From JANPLN01 sp043757265 (GTDB taxonomy: Bacteria > Bdellovibrionota > Bdellovibrionia > Bdellovibrionales > JAGQZY01), in contig JAYUQP010000046.1 in assembly GCA_043757265.1 (NCBI GenBank), positions 1 to 36,634 of the forward strand: DNA of 36,634 nt, in the 5' to 3' direction. The translations under genes were made by a program, and so were the position numbers. The notes beneath the pieces are model-generated. The model was not told the origin of the DNA and did no database searches. It saw only the letters and a list, made by a program, of their open reading frames with translations. Shown here in pieces: positions 30,566 through 36,634 of the stretch (positions are counted from its first letter, which is position 1; each line of letters opens with the position of its first letter).

Positions 30566-33500
30566 TTTTATTTCTACTTGCTGAGCAGTTTTTGACATTA
30601 ACTTCGACTTTATTTTTGCAAAAATTGTTTTGATATCCTCCAAAGTCATCAACATCGCAGGAATAATAAACAACGTTAAGCATAAAGACGTGAGCAGACC
30701 CCATCCCATGGAAAAAGCCAGCGGCTGAGTAAAGCCTGATTCCCCGCCGATCCCATAAGCAGTGGGAAAAACTCCAACAAGTGTACAACTGGCAGTTAAT
30801 GTTATGGCTCTGAGACGAGAGGCTGCGCCCTCCAAAACTAATTCTTGGGTTTTCTTCCCAGCTTCGCGCCACAAGCGATTGATATGATCCACCATCACAA
30901 TACTGTCGTTAACTGCGACACCCATTGTGCCAATCAAACCGATCATCGACATGAGGCTTAAAGGAAGGCCATGCAGCTTTAAGGCCCAAATCACCCCGAT
31001 AAGGGCAAATGGAATAGGCAAGCCCACAATTAGCGGCTGCAAAAAGGATTTCAAGGCTGCGGCAAGGATCAAAAAAATCAACAAACCCGCAACAAGTACC
31101 ACTTTCCCTGTCCATTCGCGGCCTTTCTTGTCCTCTTCGTTTGAGTCGATCACTCTCAGTCTTAACGAAGAATACTTGCTCTGCAGCGGCTCAATCAGTT
31201 TTTTTAACTCGGCCTGTACAACGGTTTCATTAGTTGCTTTGCCATCGTAGCGGAAATCGAGCACGAGGTTTCTTTCGCCCATTTTATGATTGATCCCGTC
31301 GGAGAAGCCGACTTTTTTCCACGCGCCTAAGAAATGCAGAGGCAATGCCTCACCATGACGCGGAGATTGAATTTTGAGTGCTTTCAAATCTTCTTCGGAC
31401 GGTTCTTCCATTGCTTTTGGTTCTAGCAAAACTTTCAACCATCGACCCCTATCGCGACCGCGCAAAAGCTCAACCGAACCTGACTGGGACTGAATTTGAA
31501 ATGCTAGTTCGGCCTTTGTCAGGCCATGCATTTTTATCGCATCAGGCAGCGGCAAAAACTGATATGTCATTGGGCCATGGTTGTCTGGTGGAATATAAGC
31601 CTGAACCAGACCGCGATTGGCAACCGACTCGATGATATCGGCCTTTGCCTGCTTAAAAACAATCTCATCACGGCCTACAATTTCGACACTCGCCATATTC
31701 ATGCGCCGCGCCCCCGAACCGCGCTGCGATTCGATCGCCGAAATTTCTTGAATGTTGTCATGCTTGAAAAGCGCCAATTCGTTTTGTACTATTTTTAGAA
31801 TTTCGGCTTTCGCTTTCTTAGTATCGGTCTCCTCGCGATTGAGTACCAAACGAAGGGTTGCGTATTTCGGACCACGATATGTTTTTCCATCCCGCCAAAT
31901 AAAACCCATGTTTGTCTCGATAAAATCGATATTTTTTTTGGTCTTTTCGAGCAAGGTCACAGTTAATGGCTTTAATGCCTTTTGCACATCTTCGTATGTT
32001 TTTTCTTCTTTAAAAATAGCAAATATTTCTACTTGAGGCGCATTAATGTTGATCGAAAAATCCTGCGGCATCTTCGAAGCTACAAAAAGAGAATAGACCA
32101 GCACACCTAAGCTTAGTACTCCATAACCGTAGCGCCATCGCAAGGTGTGCGAGAGAATTTTTTTATAAACACGTGCGAGGCGATTAAAAAAGGCTAAGGA
32201 CCTTTCGCGTGGCGGAGTCTTTACAAAATGCGCTAGGTGATTTGGTAAAATAAAAAATGTTTCGAACCAACTCAACAGCAAAGCTGCTGTAACAACAATG
32301 GGAATTGCCCCAAAAATAATCGACATTTCGCTTTCGATCATTAAAATCGGCGCAAAAGCACAAATAATTGTCAAAATAGTGCCGGAGACCGGCACTATCA
32401 ATTCCCTAGCCGCTTTCGACGAGGCCTCTTCCGGTGGAAACCCTTCGGTCAATAGCTGATTATACCGTTCTGCAAAAATCACGGCATCATCGACTAAATT
32501 GCCAACTACTAATATCATGGCAATCATCGAAATAAGATCAATCGACATTCCAAAATATTTTAGAACGATGAATGTTCCGAAGTAGGAGATCGGCAAACCT
32601 AAAGCTGTCATCAAAGCTGTCCTAAAGCTCATTGCCCAAGTCAGCATTGCCAAAACTAAAAGTAATCCACCGATTCCATTATATAAAAGTACATCAATCT
32701 GTTGATTGATAAAGTACGGTCCATCGTAAAGGATCCGTGTGGTAATGTTGTCAGGAGGTTGAAGCGTCTTTAGCACCTCCTTGAGTCGCGCGAACACTTC
32801 GATACTGTCGCTCTCGGGTGTTTTGTTAACATGAATTTCTACGGCGTCGTTGCCATTGAGCAAAAAGCGGTAATTATTGCTACGTTCAAAATCGTACTCC
32901 ACCTTTGCAACGTCTTTTAAAAGCAACCGGCTTCCCAAACTATTATGAAAAAGAGGTATGTTCCCAATGGCTTCGGGACTCATTTCGTTGGAAGCAAATT
33001 CGAGCAGCCACTCTCGGCCGTTCAACGAGTTAAAACCAATGGGCTTTGGATCGAGCTCCGACCGAATCTGTGTGCGTAGCTGGGCTACAGTGATTCCATA
33101 ATCCGTCATTTTTTTTGCATCAAAGCGTACAAAGACTTGGAGTGGTGAAAGCGTTGTGCCAGCATTTGCAACACCTGGAATGCTGCTTAATTTATTCTTA
33201 ACCACTTCAATAAAAGCATGATGTTTTGGACTGTTCGCATCGACACCAACAACGCCAATGTTTGCTAAAAAAATCTGATTGTCTTCGCTTTGCACGACGT
33301 TAACGTCTCTGACCTCTGGCGGAAGGTCGCGTAGAGCCATTTGAATTCGGCCGCGAATCATTTCTATTTTTTGCGATAGGTTTTTAACCGACTGAGGAAA
33401 TTTCATGTTGATTCGCATGGAACCAGTTCGCGAAACTGAGTTGATTTCGTCGTAGCCTGGTACGGTTCGTAGGACTTCTTCGATAGGATAGGTGAGAACT

Positions 33501-33685
33501 CTTTCGACTTCTTCTGAGGACGCCGACTCTAAAACTGCAGTTATAACAACGTTGTTAAATTGAAATGGAGGATGCAAATCTCGCTTTGTAAAATAGAGGC
33601 AGGACAATCCGACGACGGTCACGACCAGCGTAAAAATGTTTACGTAAGCCGTTTTGGCGATAAAATACTCAATTAGTTTTTTCAT
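30512..33685 (-). CDS. RND-family efflux transporter, AcrB-like
   Basis: A 1057-residue inner-membrane proton-driven pump with the usual 12 helices and two large periplasmic loops. TM1 is at about 12-32; the TM4 proton-relay pair Asp399-Asp400 is in GNLVDDAVIFAE, as in AcrB Asp407-Asp408. In the TM10 motif GTMGVAVNDSIVMVDH the position of AcrB Lys940 is Asn (residue 926), a change seen in a subgroup of environmental RND proteins. The start overlaps the stop of the TolC-like gene by four bases. No periplasmic adaptor gene is present, so the adaptor must be elsewhere or the pump works without one. Substrate unknown. Confidence 0.93.
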   Translation of the reverse strand: MKKLIEYFIAKTAYVNIFTLVVTVVGLSCLYFTKRDLHPPFQFNNVVITAVLESASSEEVERVLTYPIEEVLRTVPGYDEINSVSRTGSMRINMKFPQSVKNLSQKIEMIRGRIQMALRDLPPEVRDVNVVQSEDNQIFLANIGVVGVDANSPKHHAFIEVVKNKLSSIPGVANAGTTLSPLQVFVRFDAKKMTDYGITVAQLRTQIRSELDPKPIGFNSLNGREWLLEFASNEMSPEAIGNIPLFHNSLGSRLLLKDVAKVEYDFERSNNYRFLLNGNDAVEIHVNKTPESDSIEVFARLKEVLKTLQPPDNITTRILYDGPYFINQQIDVLLYNGIGGLLLVLAMLTWAMSFRTALMTALGLPISYFGTFIVLKYFGMSIDLISMIAMILVVGNLVDDAVIFAERYNQLLTEGFPPEEASSKAARELIVPVSGTILTIICAFAPILMIESEMSIIFGAIPIVVTAALLLSWFETFFILPNHLAHFVKTPPRERSLAFFNRLARVYKKILSHTLRWRYGYGVLSLGVLVYSLFVASKMPQDFSININAPQVEIFAIFKEEKTYEDVQKALKPLTVTLLEKTKKNIDFIETNMGFIWRDGKTYRGPKYATLRLVLNREETDTKKAKAEILKIVQNELALFKHDNIQEISAIESQRGSGARRMNMASVEIVGRDEIVFKQAKADIIESVANRGLVQAYIPPDNHGPMTYQFLPLPDAIKMHGLTKAELAFQIQSQSGSVELLRGRDRGRWLKVLLEPKAMEEPSEEDLKALKIQSPRHGEALPLHFLGAWKKVGFSDGINHKMGERNLVLDFRYDGKATNETVVQAELKKLIEPLQSKYSSLRLRVIDSNEEDKKGREWTGKVVLVAGLLIFLILAAALKSFLQPLIVGLPIPFALIGVIWALKLHGLPLSLMSMIGLIGTMGVAVNDSIVMVDHINRLWREAGKKTQELVLEGAASRLRAITLTASCTLVGVFPTAYGIGGESGFTQPLAFSMGWGLLTSLCLTLFIIPAMLMTLEDIKTIFAKIKSKLMSKTAQQVEIKLESGEATRPKQHEVQHY

Positions 33686-35103
33686 AACATTGCATCCTTA
33701 CATTGATTTAGAAAACTAGTATCGTACTGAGCGAGACGTGCTTTCAACTGCCACAATGTGGTCTGCACACGAAGCAATGTAACCTCTTCAATAAGCAAAG
33801 AGTCGCGATAAATCACATAGTCATTAAATTCGATTCTTCCAATTTTTAAAAGCTTAGTAGCTTCACTTAATTGCGCTTGTTTTATTTTCACATTTTCAAG
33901 GGATATTTTATGTTGTTCTTCGCGGTTTTTAAACTGCGCTAAGTTTTGAAAAAACTGGTCGATGATCAGTTTTTCCTGTTTTTGTTTTTCAAACTCAGAA
34001 AGCTGCCAGTTATGAAAGGCGGTTGCTACCTCGGCTCGCATGGTTTTATTTATAAGAGGGAGCTCGAGGCGCAAATAAACCTGCGTGATTTCCTGTTGCG
34101 CGTCTATCAAGCCAAATGTGGTAGGCAATACTGAGCGCGAGCTTCGCGTTTCGGCTCCGAGATCCACCGCTGAACGATTTTTGTTTTTTTCTGCAAAATA
34201 ATTTTGTTTTTGCGCCTCTATCTGAGCAGTGAGTGCTTGAAGCTTTAGCACATTTTCTTTATTAAGTTCCTGAACCAGTGGCGTTTTATCAAAAAATGAC
34301 TTCGGATCTAAGATGGGACCCTGAAAGTTTTGGTCTTCGGCCTGCACCCGCAATGTATTGAAGCGTTGTTGCACTTCCGTCTGTGTTCGTAAAAGCTCCG
34401 TTTTCACTTTTAAAAAATCAGATTGCGAGTTTAGGTAATCGATTTTGCGCAGAAAACTGTTAGCGAATCCTCGCTCTGCAATTTTTTTAGCTTTTTCGGC
34501 AACTTTATAGGCTTGCAGGTACAGAATATTTTCTGCTTGCGATACATAGGCGTTTAAGAAATTTTCTGTGGAGGTCAAGCAGCTGTCTACGATGGTTGCC
34601 TGCAATGTGATCTCTTGCTGTAGTACCTCGGCCGATGCACTGTCTTGTTGGCGTCGCCAAAGCGATCCAAAGGAATTTCGCCACAGGGGTTGTTCGATAA
34701 AAATGCGGTATTCGTTGTTCAATCCACCCACTGTCGGATTTACATCGTCAAGAAAGTACGTAGACTCGGCGCCGATCACACTGCCTGTCGGAAGCCGTTG
34801 TTTAAACATTCCGTAAAGGCTGTTTCGTTCTTCGTGGAAGGCGTTTCCTAAATCAGACTTGAAGTCGCGAATGTAAAAACCCGGCTGCAAAGTTAATGAG
34901 TTTTGAAAAAAATCAGATGCTCGATTTTTCTTTTCATTGGCAATTAGCTTTTGCAAATCAGCTTGCTGAATTTGCTCGTTCACCACGAGATTTCTTTTGA
35001 TGTAGGTGGTAAGCTCGAGCGGTTTCGGGCTCTCAACAGCCCAAGTATGACTTGTACAAAAACACAGCACTAAAAATGCAAACAAATCCCCTCCCCGAAC
35101 CAA
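33682..35103 (-). CDS. TolC-like outer-membrane efflux protein
   Basis: A 473-residue OEP-family protein: signal peptide (hydrophobic LFAFLVLCFCTSHTWA, cleavage near AVES), then long amphipathic coiled-coil helices rich in Gln, Lys and Glu (about 170-270 and 350-445) separated by strands, the repeated layout of TolC. The first possible start is TTG at 35103, since a stop lies just upstream; a TTG at 35085 follows GGGGAGGGG but only two bases away, so the start is uncertain. The stop overlaps the RND start (ATGA at 33685-33682), giving a coupled outer-membrane channel plus inner-membrane pump. Confidence 0.85.
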   Translation of the reverse strand: MVRGGDLFAFLVLCFCTSHTWAVESPKPLELTTYIKRNLVVNEQIQQADLQKLIANEKKNRASDFFQNSLTLQPGFYIRDFKSDLGNAFHEERNSLYGMFKQRLPTGSVIGAESTYFLDDVNPTVGGLNNEYRIFIEQPLWRNSFGSLWRRQQDSASAEVLQQEITLQATIVDSCLTSTENFLNAYVSQAENILYLQAYKVAEKAKKIAERGFANSFLRKIDYLNSQSDFLKVKTELLRTQTEVQQRFNTLRVQAEDQNFQGPILDPKSFFDKTPLVQELNKENVLKLQALTAQIEAQKQNYFAEKNKNRSAVDLGAETRSSRSVLPTTFGLIDAQQEITQVYLRLELPLINKTMRAEVATAFHNWQLSEFEKQKQEKLIIDQFFQNLAQFKNREEQHKISLENVKIKQAQLSEATKLLKIGRIEFNDYVIYRDSLLIEEVTLLRVQTTLWQLKARLAQYDTSFLNQCKDAML

Positions 35104-35503
35104 AAGAGGATCATCAAGAATTCACATCCAAAAGACACTCACATTTTGCATATTTAAAGTCTCTTGTAAGAAGTTCTGACTTTCAAAAATAAAACTTAAA
35201 ATAAATACAGGTGCCAGCTTTTGAAATACGCACGTTTGAAAATGGACCGACGAGATACTTCGCTTCGCTCAGGAAGACGGGACGGACCTATCGCTCCGGA
35301 CAACAAGATGAATTCCACTGCACCCAAAAGGTACCAAGTACCTTTTCCGGTAATGTAGCAGAGCTCAGAATCATCACGTTCACGGAAAAGGTACGCTGCC
35401 GTCGTCTTGAGAGAAAAGAGGTACCAAGGTTTTTTGGAGGATGACTGCCTTCCTTCGTCCTGAGCGGAGCGAAGGATCTCTGTGGGAAAAGCTTGCTGCT
35501 TTT
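35104..35503. other. intergenic region filled with palindromic repeats
   Basis: A 400-base gap between the TolC-like gene and the DUF366 gene, both on the minus strand. The part near 35110-35215 is A/T rich and should hold the promoter of the efflux operon, though I see no strong boxes. The rest (35250-35485) is repeats: two inverted copies of the dispersed element bracket a group of AAAAGGTAC palindromes. A 140-codon frame on the minus strand crosses it but is made of these repeats. Confidence 0.8.
35252..35480. repeat. composite repeat: inverted dispersed elements around a palindrome cluster
   Basis: A degenerate reverse copy of the dispersed element (35252-35280) and a good forward copy (35456-35480) face each other. 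Between them lie AAAAGGTAC (35326-35334) and its complement GTACCTTTT (35338-35346), a perfect 9-bp hairpin with a 3-base loop; a further AAAAGGTAC at 35386-35394; and a GGTACC at 35420-35425. GTACCTTTTCCG at 35338-35349 also pairs with CGGAAAAGGTAC at 35383-35394, so alternative foldings exist. Confidence 0.7.
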
Positions 35504-36067
35504 TTAGAAGGTGCGGACTTTTTGGCTGGCTTCTAGGATGTCGATGATTTCGTGCTGGAGAAGACCCAACATGTCTTTGGCGAATACGTCCGGGGCGACA
35601 CCTAATTCTTCGAGGCAAAGTATGGGCACTGGTGCGCCCGATGGCTTAACGTTGACCGCAAAGTGGATGAGGCATGAGTTTGCCGATTGGGTGGCGATGG
35701 AGATGTTGAGCTTTTTGTTATCGAAATAGAGATCATCGCCTTTACGCATAAGTTTTTGTGCTGCGGCGGAGGTGGATTTATTTTGCAAATAGGACTTTAC
35801 CATTTCGGCCATCAGCCGCTGCAAACAAACTCCCGCTTTCAGGCTTACGTCAAAAAGCTCGATCACAAAGTGCACCATTTCGTCGGCGGCGATGATTTCT
35901 TTGGCTCTTAAATCTTCACCGTCGATCATATGCTCGGTGCTCACCGCGCAGGGCCCCAGCCAAGTGACCGCTGAATTTCCAAGGAGTCCGTGCAGTAGGT
36001 AATTGGTCAAAGGTTTTAATTGCTCGCCGGTGTATTTACTTTTGTGATTTAAAAATAGAGTTCTCAT
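35504..36067 (-). CDS. DUF366 family protein linked to queC
   Basis: A 187-residue cytoplasmic protein from the ATG at 36067, which overlaps the queC stop (ATGA); an upstream in-frame start lies within queC. It follows the DUF366 pattern over its length: KYTGEQLKPL, VTWLGPCAVSTEHMIDGEDL, MVHFVIELFD, KGDDLYFDNKKLNISIATQS, LIHFAVNV, and the final ASQKVRTF. The family has no proven activity but is repeatedly found beside queuosine-precursor genes, so a role in 7-deazaguanine metabolism or its salvage is the reasonable inference. The coupling to queC here supports it. Confidence 0.87.
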   Translation of the reverse strand: MRTLFLNHKSKYTGEQLKPLTNYLLHGLLGNSAVTWLGPCAVSTEHMIDGEDLRAKEIIAADEMVHFVIELFDVSLKAGVCLQRLMAEMVKSYLQNKSTSAAAQKLMRKGDDLYFDNKKLNISIATQSANSCLIHFAVNVKPSGAPVPILCLEELGVAPDVFAKDMLGLLQHEIIDILEASQKVRTF

Positions 36068-36634
36068 TTGGTAATTCCTGCCTTTTGAAGAGCGTTTTGA
36101 AAACGCAAACACGACTCACATCCTCCGCACCACTCATCGCCCGCCTGGTAGCATGGCCAAAGATGCTCAATCTCCATACCAAGCTCGAGTCCCCGTTTGA
36201 GAATTTCGGTTTTATTTTTTCTGATTGTATAGCATTTAACGCGAACTTTGTTCTGCGTTGAATACAAAAAACTGCTTTGCAAAGCCTGTTGAAACTCTTC
36301 CGAATTGTCGGGAAATGTTGTCGCTTCCTCTAAATTAAAACCAGGCACGATCTCCTCAATTCCCAGTCCTTCGGCAAAACCCGCCGCAATATTTAAGAAA
36401 ATGCCGTTGCGGTTTGGCACCCACACCTTTTCTGCAGTGAAAAAACTTCTTTCTAACGAATGAATGTCGACTTCGGAGCCCAGCGGAATCGCTTTGTCCG
36501 CGCGTAAAAGAGATGTGGACGTGAACTTTTGGAAGAATGGCAAATCAACAACTTGATGGGGAACGTTGTGCTTTTGGCAGAGCTTTTGCGATTGATCAAT
36601 TTCTTTGACGCTGGCTTTTTGCCCGTACGAAAAC
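36064..36634 (-). CDS. queC: 7-cyano-7-deazaguanine synthase, 5' part cut by the window
   Basis: Converts 7-carboxy-7-deazaguanine to preQ0 with ATP and ammonia in queuosine synthesis. The frame is open through to the window edge: it begins with FSYGQKASVKEIDQ, the usual segment after the missing N-terminal SGGxDS loop, and continues with VPHQVVDLPF. A later VPNRNGIFLNIAAGFAEGLG segment is the nucleotide-binding part. The C-terminal zinc site has all Cys: PCYQAGDEWCGGCESC. So the start is outside; the TTG at 36543 is not the real start. Its stop overlaps the DUF366 start. Confidence 0.93.
   Translation of the reverse strand, partial: FSYGQKASVKEIDQSQKLCQKHNVPHQVVDLPFFQKFTSTSLLRADKAIPLGSEVDIHSLERSFFTAEKVWVPNRNGIFLNIAAGFAEGLGIEEIVPGFNLEEATTFPDNSEEFQQALQSSFLYSTQNKVRVKCYTIRKNKTEILKRGLELGMEIEHLWPCYQAGDEWCGGCESCLRFQNALQKAGITK

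Noticed and set aside
35196..35618. 140-codon minus-strand frame
   Set aside because: It consists of the dispersed element and AAAAGGTAC palindromes in translation, then runs antiparallel-free into the DUF366 gene end in another frame; no start signal and no family pattern.
1..36634. tRNA or rRNA genes
   Set aside because: No cloverleaf with a conserved T-loop was seen in the gaps, which are nearly all short or repeat-filled; a tRNA search program would be needed to exclude one fully.

Overview
The window looks like chromosomal DNA of a free-living Gram-negative bacterium, most probably a member of the Bdellovibrionota (former Deltaproteobacteria). This is an inference. It rests on lipoprotein signals ending in YQNC or YTNC, on the very G-rich ribosome binding sites (runs of 4-6 G before at least eight starts), on many small secreted lipoproteins, and on the mix of housekeeping genes (lysS, a DhnA-type aldolase, queC). 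No rRNA, tRNA, phage, IS or CRISPR was found. Genes are densely packed and mostly on the minus strand.

Region 1 (149-7184) is the most striking part: a Kai-clock-like island. An XRE regulator is followed on the minus strand by kaiC, two different kaiB genes, a PAS-PAS hybrid histidine kinase and a small unknown gene. The last five are overlapping or closely spaced. A second KaiC-family gene diverges from the regulator. Its first ATPase domain has lost the Walker A lysine and the catalytic glutamates. No kaiA is present. A palindrome sits over the promoter of the XRE gene.

Region 2 (7185-17580) holds a 12-bp repeat array and hairpin, an EEP-family phosphoesterase, a two-heme PKD lipoprotein, a DEAD-box helicase, a secreted alpha/beta hydrolase, YaeQ, the glutathione-dependent formaldehyde detoxification pair, a membrane-anchored protein with a pilin-like C-terminal domain, an M48 metalloprotease lipoprotein and a GT2 glycosyltransferase.

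Region 3 (17581-21415) holds a Tat-exported intradiol dioxygenase, a repeat-rich spacer, and a translationally coupled ECF-sigma operon: sigma factor, one-TM protein, small acidic protein, DUF3106 protein with six exact 18-residue repeats, and outer-membrane barrel.

Region 4 (21416-29627) is a long co-directional run: fba, lysS, a rhodanese-fold lipoprotein without catalytic Cys, a secreted hydrolase, a 2OG-Fe oxygenase, a persulfide dioxygenase and a PHB-depolymerase-like lipoprotein.

Region 5 (29628-36634) has a double-TM sensor-like protein overlapping the 3' end of an RND pump, a TolC-like protein without any adaptor gene, a repeat-filled spacer, DUF366 and the 3' part of queC. A dispersed palindromic element with core CCTGAGCGNAGCGAAGG recurs at gene ends through the window.
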